This document shows, piece by piece, positions 5,601-11,651 of a DNA stretch of 11,651 bases (position 1 is its first letter; every line of letters begins with the position of its first letter). The notes beneath the pieces are model-generated. The model searched no databases. It saw only the letters and a list, made by a program, of their open reading frames with translations, and was not told the origin of the DNA. The DNA is from Comamonadaceae bacterium (GTDB taxonomy: Bacteria; Pseudomonadota; Gammaproteobacteria; Burkholderiales; Burkholderiaceae). The stretch covers positions 1-11,651 of the forward strand of contig CANCGU010000065.1 in the NCBI GenBank assembly GCA_947377705.1. The letters run 5' to 3'. Position numbers and translations under genes: made by a program.

Positions 5601-8311
5601 AAAAGTTTCTTCAGTTGATACAGGGCGTCCAACGCATCGCGTGGACTGAGTTTGTCGGGGTCGATCTCAGCCAGCTTGGCTTGCAGTGGGCTGGGGCCCA
5701 CATCGTCTTGCAACGGCGGTGGCGCGAAGAGGTCGACTTGTACCTTCGATGCATCAGCCCCCGCTTCGAGCGAGGCCAAAGCATGGCGGGCATGGCTAAG
5801 TACAGCAGAAGGCATGCCAGCTAAGCGGGCCACTTGTATGCCGTAGCTGCGGCTGGCAGGGCCAGGTTGAATTTCGTGCAAGAACACAATACTGGTGCCC
5901 GATTCAGCCGCGCTCACATGCACGTTCACCGCAGCGCGGTGGTTGGCAGGGAACTCGGTGAGTTCAAAGTAATGCGTGGCAAACAGCGTGAAGGCTTGGG
6001 TCTTGTCGTGCAAGTGTGTGGCAATGCCGCTGGCCAAGGCTAAGCCGTCGAAGGTCGATGTGCCGCGGCCAATCTCGTCCATCAACACCAAGCTGTGTGG
6101 CGTGGCCGCGTGCAAGATTTGTGCGGCCTCGGTCATCTCCAGCATGAAAGTCGATTGCGCGTTGGCCAAATCGTCGGCCGCGCCAATGCGGGTGTGAATC
6201 GCATCAATCGGGCCTAAGCGGCACGCCGTGGCGGGCACATGGCTGCCCATGCTGGCTAGCAACACGATGAGGGCCACTTGGCGCATGTAGGTCGACTTAC
6301 CGCCCATGTTGGGGCCGGTGATGACTTGCATGCGGTGCAGATGGCCCAGCCGCGTGTCGTTGGCAATGAAGGTTTTGGCAGCGCCGCCAGCCACCACGCC
6401 ATGCGTTTCGGCCAAGCGGGCTTCCACCACGGGGTGGCGGCCTTGCGTGATGTCGATGCACGGTGTTTTTACAAACTCAGGCGCACACCAGCCCAGCGTG
6501 AGCGAGCGTTCGGCCAAGGCACACAGGGCGTCCAGCGTGGCCACGGCTTGGGCCAGCCGGGTGAGGGCGGGCACAAACGGCTGCAAGGTATCCAGCAGTT
6601 GCTCGAACAAAAACTTCTCGCGGGCCAGGGCGCGTTCTTGGGCGCTGAGGGCTTTGTCTTCAAAAGCTTTGAGCTCAGGCGTGATGAAGCGCTCGGCATT
6701 TTTCAAGGTTTGACGGCGCGTGTAGTCGGCCGGCACTTTGTCGACTTGGCCTTGCGTGACCTCGATGTAAAAGCCATGCACCTTGTTGAACTGCACGCGC
6801 AAGTTGGCAATGCCGGTGCGCTCGCGTTCGCGGGCTTCGAGTTCGAGTAAGAAACCGTCGCAGTTGTTTTGGATGGCGCGCAGTTCATCAAGGTCTGCGT
6901 CGTAGCCGTGGCCGATCACACCACCATCGCGCACCAAGACGGCGGGTTCAGGCAGCAAGGCGCGTTCCAGCAATGCACCGCATTCGGGCGGCACGCACAT
7001 ACGTTGGGCGATCTGCACCAGCAACGTGGGCGACAGAAGCGAGGGCGGCAGAGCGCTCTGCTGCGTGTCCCCCGCTCGCTGCGCGAGCTCCTCCTTGACC
7101 TTCGCAGAGCGCTCCACCGCCCTCGCTTCTGAGGCGATAGGAATCAGCGGCTGAATGCGCAGCGCTTTTTGTAGCGCTTGACCCAAGGACACCAACTCAC
7201 GCGGACGCACTTGGCGAAGCGATACGCGGGCGCTGATGCGCTGCACATCGCCCGAGCCCTTGAGGGCTTCACGCAGCACTTTGTAGCTTTGGGTGCGGTG
7301 GTCTTGCAGCGCTTCAATAGCAGCCAAGCGGTGCATGGCTTGGCTGCGGTCGCGCTCGGGCGAGAGCAGCCAGTTTTTCAACTGGCGGCTGCCCATGCCC
7401 GTCATGCAGGTGTCGAGCAACGAGAACAAGGTGGGCGAGTCTTCGCCGCGCAGTGTTTGGGTCAGCTCTAGGTTGCGGCGGGTGGTGAGGGGCAGGTCAA
7501 TCAGCGCATCGTTGCGCGCCACGTACACGCCGTGCACATGGGTGAGGGCGCGGCCTTGGGTGTGTTCGGCGTAGGCCAGCAGTGCGGCAGCAGCAGCGTG
7601 CGCTTGCACCACGTCTTGTGCATTCCAGGCATTGAGCGACGCGGCTTGCAAATGCTCCAGCAGCTTGCGCCCACCCAAAGCGGCATCAAACTGAAACGCG
7701 GGGCGCACTTGGGTGGGCAGGCCCAGTTGGGCGCAAAAGTTTTTGAGCTGTTGTTCAAACGCAGGGCTGACCTCGGCGCTGTAAATGATTTCGCTGGGTG
7801 CCACGCGCGCAATCCAGTTGGGCAGCTCGGACGTGTCGCATTCGGCCAAATGCACCAAGCCTTGGGTGACGCTGAGCCATGCCAAGCCGCAGCCTGCACG
7901 GTCGCTTTGGTGAATGGCTAATACGTAGGCTTCGGTTTTGTCGCTGAGCAACGCGCTGTCCGTGAGCGTGCCTGGGGTGACCACGCGCACCACTTTGCGC
8001 TCGACGGGGCCTTTGCTGGCACCCACATCGCCCACTTGCTCGCAAATCGCCACGGATTCGCCGAGCTTGATGAGGCGTGAGAGATAGGTTTCGAGGGAGT
8101 GAAACGGCACACCGGCCATCACCACGGGCTCGCCGTTGGACTGGCCACGCTGCGTGAGCGTGATGTCGAGCAGGCGCGTGACCTTCTCGGCATCGGCAAA
8201 GAACAACTCGTAAAAGTCGCCCATGCGGTAAAACAGCAGCGTCTCGGGATGCTCAGCTTTGAGCCCCAAGTACTGCTGCATCATGGGGGTGTGCCCAGAC
8301 AAATCACGCAT
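5597..8311 (-). CDS. mutS: DNA mismatch repair protein MutS
   Basis: 904 residues, longer than the 853 of E. coli MutS. MutS clamps mismatched DNA and recruits MutL using ATP. The mismatch-reading Phe-X-Glu is F33-Y-E35 (GDFYELF). The ATPase has Walker [10 protein letters not shown] (666-674), Walker [17 protein letters not shown] (Asp745-Glu746) and the FATHYFELT switch. The C-terminus [11 protein letters not shown] matches the E. coli tetramer-forming tail, so the gene is complete. Residues about 394-426 ([20 protein letters not shown] and flanks) are encoded by a 98-bp palindromic element and have no counterpart that I can align in E. coli MutS. They lie in the lever/core region before [19 protein letters not shown]. 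The gene starts 30 bp after the suhB stop with only a weak Shine-Dalgarno (GGCAGG). An alternative start at the Met-Met pair (residues 10-11) is less likely. Confidence 0.98.
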   Translation of the reverse strand: MRDLSGHTPMMQQYLGLKAEHPETLLFYRMGDFYELFFADAEKVTRLLDITLTQRGQSNGEPVVMAGVPFHSLETYLSRLIKLGESVAICEQVGDVGASKGPVERKVVRVVTPGTLTDSALLSDKTEAYVLAIHQSDRAGCGLAWLSVTQGLVHLAECDTSELPNWIARVAPSEIIYSAEVSPAFEQQLKNFCAQLGLPTQVRPAFQFDAALGGRKLLEHLQAASLNAWNAQDVVQAHAAAAALLAYAEHTQGRALTHVHGVYVARNDALIDLPLTTRRNLELTQTLRGEDSPTLFSLLDTCMTGMGSRQLKNWLLSPERDRSQAMHRLAAIEALQDHRTQSYKVLREALKGSGDVQRISARVSLRQVRPRELVSLGQALQKALRIQPLIPIASEARAVERSAKVKEELAQRAGDTQQSALPPSLLSPTLLVQIAQRMCVPPECGALLERALLPEPAVLVRDGGVIGHGYDADLDELRAIQNNCDGFLLELEARERERTGIANLRVQFNKVHGFYIEVTQGQVDKVPADYTRRQTLKNAERFITPELKAFEDKALSAQERALAREKFLFEQLLDTLQPFVPALTRLAQAVATLDALCALAERSLTLGWCAPEFVKTPCIDITQGRHPVVEARLAETHGVVAGGAAKTFIANDTRLGHLHRMQVITGPNMGGKSTYMRQVALIVLLASMGSHVPATACRLGPIDAIHTRIGAADDLANAQSTFMLEMTEAAQILHAATPHSLVLMDEIGRGTSTFDGLALASGIATHLHDKTQAFTLFATHYFELTEFPANHRAAVNVHVSAAESGTSIVFLHEIQPGPASRSYGIQVARLAGMPSAVLSHARHALASLEAGADASKVQVDLFAPPPLQDDVGPSPLQAKLAEIDPDKLSPRDALDALYQLKKLL
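7034..7131. repeat. 98-bp palindromic (REP/RPE-like) element inserted in frame in mutS
   Basis: Two 28-bp arms (7034-7061 and 7104-7131) are inverted copies with 26 of 28 identical positions. The outer 15 bases, CAGAAGCGAGGGCGG, match perfectly, as do the inner AGCGCTCTGC blocks. The 42-bp centre holds a second hairpin, GCTCGC-TGC-GCGAGC (7074-7088). A 5-bp direct repeat GGCGA flanks it (7029-7033 and 7133-7137), which may be a target duplication or chance. The element is read through by mutS as a hydrophilic stretch. Its structure resembles mobile palindromic repeats, in particular the Rickettsia palindromic elements that settle inside genes; no transposase is present here. Confidence 0.75.
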
Positions 8312-8341
8312 CGCAGTGCCTGCCAGAAAGTGATGAACGGG

Positions 8342-9235
8342 TTACAGCGGCGCGTCTGGCGCTTGGCGTGACAGGCTCAAGGTCTTGGCCGCTGTGCTGG
8401 CGGCGCGTTTGTCGTCGGCACCTGCAAACTTGGAGTACTTTTGCGTGATGGGCACCAGCTGTGCATAGATGCGGGGGGAGGCGGCCAAGCATTCTTCGTG
8501 CTCTAGGTAGGGGCCTTCGCCTGTGAAGTTGCTCACCAAGCCACCGGCTTCGGTGATGAGCAAAGCGCCTGCGGCCATGTCCCAAGGCTTCAAGCCGAGT
8601 TCAAAGAAACCATCGCTGAAGCCCGCGGCCACATAGGCCAAGTCAAGCGCGGCAGCACCAGGGCGACGCAGGCCAGCGGTGCGTTGCATCACATCGCCCA
8701 TGAGGCTGAGGTATTTGTTGAAGTCGTCACCCGGGCGGAACGGGAAGCCCGTGGCCAGCAAGCACTCTTCCAAGCGGGTGCGCTTGCTCACGCGGATGCG
8801 GCGGTCGTTCATGAACGCGCCACGGCCTTTGGTGGCGGTGAACAAGTCGTTGCGGGTGGGGTCGTAAATGACGGCTTGCTCTAAGCGGCCTTGCATTTGC
8901 AGGGCGATGCTCACGCAGTAGTAGGGAAAGCCGTGGATGAAGTTGGTGGTGCCGTCCAGCGGGTCAATGATCCAAATGTGGTCGGCGTTAGGGTTGCCAT
9001 GCGTGGAGCCAGACTCTTCGGCCAAGATGCCGTGGTCGGGGTAGGCCGTGAGGAGGGTTTCGATGATGACGCGTTCGCTGTTTTGATCAACTTCGGTCAC
9101 AAAGTCGTTCACTTGCTTCTGTGAAATACGCACCGCTTCCACGTCGAGCGCGGCGCGGTTGATGATGGCGCCGGCGGCGCGTGCAGCCTTGACGGCCACG
9201 TTGAGCATGGGGTGTACAGAAGAAGAGGACGACAT
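8342..9235 (-). CDS. suhB: Inositol-1-monophosphatase family protein SuhB
   Basis: 297 residues from the ATG at 9233-9235 ([20 protein letters not shown]). The HPMLN start matches that of E. coli SuhB. The metal-binding motifs of the lithium-sensitive phosphatase family are all present: LAEESG (Glu73-Glu74), [10 protein letters not shown] (Asp91, Asp94, Gly95, Thr96) and [11 protein letters not shown] (Asp219). The enzyme removes phosphate from inositol phosphates. In E. coli SuhB also acts in the Nus-factor complex on rRNA operons, and whether that holds here is inference. The last ~30 residues ([20 protein letters not shown]) are a polar tail beyond the fold. The frame stays open upstream for 158 codons, antisense to trmJ, but that part is not protein-like. 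No good Shine-Dalgarno is visible. trmJ is divergent, an arrangement also known in gammaproteobacteria. Confidence 0.95.
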   Translation of the reverse strand: MSSSSSVHPMLNVAVKAARAAGAIINRAALDVEAVRISQKQVNDFVTEVDQNSERVIIETLLTAYPDHGILAEESGSTHGNPNADHIWIIDPLDGTTNFIHGFPYYCVSIALQMQGRLEQAVIYDPTRNDLFTATKGRGAFMNDRRIRVSKRTRLEECLLATGFPFRPGDDFNKYLSLMGDVMQRTAGLRRPGAAALDLAYVAAGFSDGFFELGLKPWDMAAGALLITEAGGLVSNFTGEGPYLEHEECLAASPRIYAQLVPITQKYSKFAGADDKRAASTAAKTLSLSRQAPDAPL

Positions 9236-9338
9236 AGATTTTGTGAAGAGCTGACCTAAACAGGCCGAAGATGAACGCCCGGCGATGCGGGCGGCGACAA
9301 TGGCGCAGATTTTACGCGCGAAGACTGACAAAACACCC
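9236..9338. promoter_or_regulatory. 103-bp divergent intergenic region between suhB and trmJ, with a GC hairpin and a possible trmJ -10
   Basis: This is the longest gap in the window. It holds a perfect 6-bp inverted repeat, CGCCCG (9276-9281) and CGGGCG (9288-9293), around a 6-nt loop. Two bases later comes CGACAATGGCG (9295-9305), whose GACAAT (9296-9301) could be the trmJ -10; no good -35 was found. The hairpin could be an operator or just GC-rich spacer. No convincing promoter for suhB was seen. Confidence 0.35.
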
Positions 9339-10127
9339 ATGAAAACCCGCTTCATCCTAATAAACACCAGCCACGCCGGCAATGTGGGCGCGACGGCCCG
9401 TGCCATGAAAGTGATGGGATTCACCGATTTGGTGCTGGTTGCGCCCCGTTGGGACAATGTGCTGCGCCGCGAAGAAACCATCCAACGTGCCAGTGGCGCC
9501 CTAGACGTGCTGGCCAACGCGCGCGTGGTGGCGACTTTGGATGAAGCGATCGACGGCTTGCACCACCTGTGCGCCACTGCCATGACGCCGCGTGACTTTG
9601 GCCCGCCCACCTTAGAGCCGCGCCCGCACTTTGCTGCGCTTGCCGCCGAGCACCGCCAAAACGCCGACTTTGGCGTGGGTTTTTTGTTTGGCTCTGAGCG
9701 CTTTGGCATGCGTAACGAAGATGTCTACCGCTGTCACACCTGCCTGAGCATTCCGACCGACCCGAAGTTTGGGTCTTTGAACTTAGGCGCAGCGGTGCAG
9801 GTGTTGGCGTATGACTGGCGGGAAGCTTTGGGTGGACTCGCCACGATGTTGCCGCCAGTGGAGAGCGCTGAAACTGCACAAGTCGCAGCATCGTCAGTGC
9901 CAACGCCGTTGGCCGATGCCCAACAACTCGCAGGTTTGCTCGACCATTGGCAACAGTCACTCACGGACATTGGCTTTCTGGACCCAGAGGCCCCCAAGAA
10001 ACTCATGCCCCGTTTGAACCAACTGTTCAACCGCGCACAGATCACACAAGAAGAAATCCACATCTTGCGCGGTATTGCCAAGGCCATGTCGCAGGCGGCC
10101 AACAAGGTTACTGACGGGCAACGATAA
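9339..10127 (+). CDS. trmJ: tRNA (cytidine/uridine-32-2'-O-)-methyltransferase TrmJ (SpoU/SPOUT family)
   Basis: 262 residues from the ATG at 9339 ([20 protein letters not shown]). It matches E. coli TrmJ, which methylates the ribose of position 32 in the anticodon loop of several tRNAs with SAM as donor. Arg21 in GATARAMK corresponds to the catalytic arginine. The SAM-binding trefoil-knot motifs are [16 protein letters not shown] (about 114-129) and [23 protein letters not shown] (about 138-160). The C-terminal part is a helical extension with conserved [10 protein letters not shown] and [12 protein letters not shown]. ATGs at 9285 and 9300 are in frame, but the added residues are not family-like and would overlap the likely promoter. 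No Shine-Dalgarno is evident. cysE begins 10 bp after the stop. Confidence 0.95.
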   Translation: MKTRFILINTSHAGNVGATARAMKVMGFTDLVLVAPRWDNVLRREETIQRASGALDVLANARVVATLDEAIDGLHHLCATAMTPRDFGPPTLEPRPHFAALAAEHRQNADFGVGFLFGSERFGMRNEDVYRCHTCLSIPTDPKFGSLNLGAAVQVLAYDWREALGGLATMLPPVESAETAQVAASSVPTPLADAQQLAGLLDHWQQSLTDIGFLDPEAPKKLMPRLNQLFNRAQITQEEIHILRGIAKAMSQAANKVTDGQR

Positions 10128-10132
10128 TCGCG
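10122..10132 (+). promoter_or_regulatory. Possible -10 region of cysE (CGATAATCGCG box), overlapping the trmJ stop
   Basis: GATAAT (10123-10128) contains the TAA stop of trmJ and lies 9 bp before the cysE ATG at 10138. If used, transcription would start about 3 nt before the ATG, giving a nearly leaderless mRNA. No -35 match is present, so the call rests on the hexamer and on similar boxes before uppP and trmJ. Confidence 0.35.
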
Positions 10133-10137
10133 TCACT

Positions 10138-10908
10138 ATGTTCTCACGCCTACGCTCTGACGTTCAATGCATTTTGGACCGTGACCCCGCCGCCCGCAGC
10201 CGCTGGGAAGTGCTGACTTGCTACCCCGGGTTACACGCGGTGCTGTTGCACCGCCTAGCGCACGGGTGCTGGAACTTAGGGCTCAAGTGGTTGGGCCGCT
10301 TTATTTCGCACATCTCGCGCTGGTTCACCGGCATTGAAATTCACCCCGCCGCCAAGATTGGCGAGCGCGTGTTTTTCGACCATGCCATGGGCGTGGTGGT
10401 GGGCGAAACCGCCGAAATTGGCGACGGTTGCACGATTTACCAAGGCGTGACCTTGGGCGGCACCGCTCTCTACAAAGGCGAAAAGCGCCACCCCACCTTG
10501 GGCAAAGACGTGGTGATTGGTGCAGGCGCCAAAGTGTTGGGCGGCTTCACCGTGGGCGATGGGGCCAAGGTGGGCAGCAACGCCGTGGTGACCAAACCTG
10601 TGCCCGCAGGTGCCACAGCGGTGGGCAACCCCGCACGCATCATCCAAGCCGAAACGGATGCCAAGCGTGAAGAGGCCGCATCGAAGATGGGATTTTCGGC
10701 CTATGGCGTGACGCAAAACGACGACCCTGTCAGCCAAGCCATGCGCGGTTTGATTGACAACGCCTCGTCCCAGGAACACCAAATTGCATTGCTCTGGAAA
10801 GCCATTGAGCAGCTCTCAGCAGGTCAATCCAAGCCGGATTGCGTGCCGGTAGAAGCTGCACGTCAAGAGCACTTTGAGGCGGCTCGTATCAACCAATTGC
10901 TGGATTGA
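10138..10908 (+). CDS. cysE: Serine O-acetyltransferase (CysE/EpsC type)
   Basis: 256 residues. It transfers acetyl from acetyl-CoA to L-serine, the first committed step of cysteine synthesis; the product is used by cysteine synthase. The left-handed beta-helix of hexapeptide repeats runs from about [10 protein letters not shown] (66-75) to VGNPARI (162-168). Asp81-His82 ([13 protein letters not shown]) and His118 (KRHPTLG) match the catalytic Asp-His and the second His of E. coli CysE. The N-terminal helical part is shorter than in E. coli, as in EpsC-like enzymes. A ~88-residue tail follows the helix, rich in Ala, Glu and Gln ([20 protein letters not shown]), and looks helical or coiled-coil. 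The frame is open to an ATG at 10075, but the 21 extra residues overlap trmJ and are not family-like. The next gene overlaps its stop by one base. Confidence 0.95.
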   Translation: MFSRLRSDVQCILDRDPAARSRWEVLTCYPGLHAVLLHRLAHGCWNLGLKWLGRFISHISRWFTGIEIHPAAKIGERVFFDHAMGVVVGETAEIGDGCTIYQGVTLGGTALYKGEKRHPTLGKDVVIGAGAKVLGGFTVGDGAKVGSNAVVTKPVPAGATAVGNPARIIQAETDAKREEAASKMGFSAYGVTQNDDPVSQAMRGLIDNASSQEHQIALLWKAIEQLSAGQSKPDCVPVEAARQEHFEAARINQLLD

Positions 10909-11300
10909 TGATGCGCTTTTTGCATGTGTATCCGAAACGCCTGTGGGCAACTTTGAATCCTGTCGGGATCTTTGAAGGGCAGTTCACTTTTGATTTAGAG
11001 CAATATGGCCTCCTCACCAGTGACATCGTGTGTGAAGCGACGATTGCCGAAGATTCCATGATGCCCGGGCAGTGGCAGATTGTTGTCAAACCCATGTTCG
11101 ACTTGGAGATGCCGCACTTCAACAAGTTTGTGGCGACCTTGAACCACTACGTGTTCGAGGTTCTGCGGTTCATGCCCAGTCGCAAGGCTGCGGGCCAGGA
11201 CTTGCCGATGCTCAAAATATTTTTTGACGGTATTTACTTTGACATGTCGGGCGCAGAGCCCATCGTGCAACAGATCGGCGATGCACCCCTTGAAAAATAA
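10908..11300 (+). CDS. Small protein of unknown function, coupled to cysE
   Basis: 130 residues; I do not recognise the family. The start is ATG at 10908, sharing its A with the cysE stop TGA, or the next codon (ATG at 10911). There is no Shine-Dalgarno, so translation is probably coupled to cysE. The sequence is rich in Phe, Met and Tyr ([28 protein letters not shown]). It has no signal peptide or membrane helix and reads like a compact soluble protein. G+C is about 52% by hand count over 360 bases, against about 62% in cysE. The codon pattern and uninterrupted frame, with no better ORF on either strand, support a real gene. The 3' end (GAAAAATAA) doubles as the U-tract template of the mog terminator. 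Confidence 0.7.
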   Translation: MMRFLHVYPKRLWATLNPVGIFEGQFTFDLEQYGLLTSDIVCEATIAEDSMMPGQWQIVVKPMFDLEMPHFNKFVATLNHYVFEVLRFMPSRKAAGQDLPMLKIFFDGIYFDMSGAEPIVQQIGDAPLEK

Positions 11301-11324
11301 AAAAGCGTTGCGTTAAACGCGCTT
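11293..11324 (-). terminator. Rho-independent terminator of mog
   Basis: Read on the minus strand, AAGC (11324-11321) pairs with GCTT (11306-11303), and GCGT (11320-11317) pairs with ACGC (11313-11310). The loop is TTA (11316-11314) and there is a 3-nt bulge on one side. The hairpin is followed by a T-rich run, TTTTATTTTT (11302-11293). The mog stop codon (11315-11313) lies in the loop and stem. On the plus strand the same stem is followed only by a weak run, so it serves mog best and may slow transcripts from cysE. Confidence 0.65.
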
Positions 11325-11651
11325 GGATTTCAACGCGGTTTTAGGCCGCCAGCCTTTGCAAAACGCATCACGCGTTTCCATATACGGCCCACCGATCAAG
11401 TCGATGCAATAGGGCACGGCGGCAAACACACCGTCCACCACTTGTTGGCCTTCTGCATTTTTCAATCCACCTAAGGTTTCTTGAATGGATTTGGGTTGGC
11501 CAGGCAAATTGATGATGAGGCATTCATCCCGAATCACCGCCACTTGGCGCGACAGGATGGCGGTGGGCACAAACTTCAAACTCACTTGGCGCATTTGTTC
11601 GCCAAAGCCGGGCATTTCTTTGTGGGCCACGGCCAAGGTGGCTTCGGGTGT
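11313..11651 (-). CDS. mog: Molybdopterin adenylyltransferase Mog (partial, N-terminus outside window)
   Basis: 112 C-terminal residues; the frame is open to the right edge, so the start is not in the window. The segments HKEMPGFGEQMRQVSLKFVP, TAILSRQVAVIR, IINLPGQPKSIQETLGGLK and GVFAAVPYCIDLIGGPYMET closely match the C-terminal half of E. coli Mog. Mog adenylates molybdopterin before molybdenum insertion, in molybdenum-cofactor synthesis. The LPGQPKSI loop belongs to the nucleotide/pterin-binding core of the MoaB/Mog fold. It converges on the small gene after cysE with 12 bp between the stops, and its own hairpin terminator sits across the junction. Mog is preferred over MoaB because of the EMPGFGEQMR and PGQPKSI stretches. 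Confidence 0.92.
   Translation of the reverse strand, partial: TPEATLAVAHKEMPGFGEQMRQVSLKFVPTAILSRQVAVIRDECLIINLPGQPKSIQETLGGLKNAEGQQVVDGVFAAVPYCIDLIGGPYMETRDAFCKGWRPKTALKSKRV

Noticed and set aside
6278..6850. 190-codon frame on the plus strand within mutS
   Set aside because: Antisense shadow of well-conserved MutS core codons; no recognisable protein features.
8342..9709. A longer suhB reading frame starting at 9709 (455 codons)
   Set aside because: The extra 158 codons lie antisense to trmJ and are rich in Ser, Arg and Lys with no domain; the SuhB fold begins at the HPMLN stretch after the ATG at 9233-9235.
10075..10137. Upstream ATG for cysE at 10075
   Set aside because: The 21 added residues overlap trmJ and are Arg/Pro-rich with no CysE similarity; the ATG at 10138 gives a standard start.
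10276..10782. 168-codon antisense frame across cysE
   Set aside because: The His/Gly-rich translation is the mirror of the repetitive hexapeptide codons; no domain and no ribosome site.
1..11651. tRNA/rRNA genes, CRISPR array, integrase or transposase genes
   Set aside because: No regularly spaced repeats, no tRNA-like end or RNA-gene sequence, and no mobility protein was seen on either strand; coding genes fill the window.

Overview
The window looks like a core-chromosome stretch of a betaproteobacterium in the order Burkholderiales, most probably Comamonadaceae (Limnohabitans/Rhodoferax-like). This rests on how the proteins read, on a moderately high G+C content (hand counts of about 62% in cysE), on heavy use of TTG for leucine, and on the suhB|trmJ-cysE neighbourhood. 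No tRNA, rRNA, CRISPR array, integrase or transposase gene was seen. Coding density is very high: the longest gap is 103 bp (9236-9338), so no gene-free stretch reaches 300 bp.

Left part (1-3055): a minus-strand export operon has a HlyD/MacA-type membrane-fusion protein followed, with an ATGA overlap, by an FtsX/MacB-type ABC permease cut by the window edge. Divergent from it, only 33 bp away, is a short RNB-domain exoribonuclease that lacks the usual N-terminal cold-shock domains and has Gln in place of the last catalytic-site Asp.

Middle (3094-9235): uppP (undecaprenyl-diphosphatase, cell-wall lipid carrier recycling) is convergent with, and exactly abuts, a four-gene minus-strand run. Its order of transcription is suhB (inositol-monophosphatase family), mutS (mismatch repair), an Anbu-type proteasome-like peptidase and an alpha/beta hydrolase. 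Gaps are 30 bp, a 4-bp overlap and 5 bp, so the four are probably co-transcribed. mutS carries a 98-bp palindromic element read through in frame, which adds about 33 residues to the lever/core region.

Right part (9236-11651): trmJ (tRNA Nm32 methyltransferase) is divergent from suhB. It is followed by cysE (serine O-acetyltransferase) and a small, lower-GC gene of unknown function overlapping cysE by one base. A Rho-independent terminator then ends the converging gene mog (molybdopterin adenylyltransferase), of which only the C-terminal part is in the window.

Most of this is conserved housekeeping sequence. The points most worth a second look are the in-frame palindromic element in mutS, the Anbu gene joined to mutS and away from its usual partners, the stripped-down RNB protein, the orphan gene after cysE, and a recurring CGAYAATNGCG box just upstream of three plus-strand genes.
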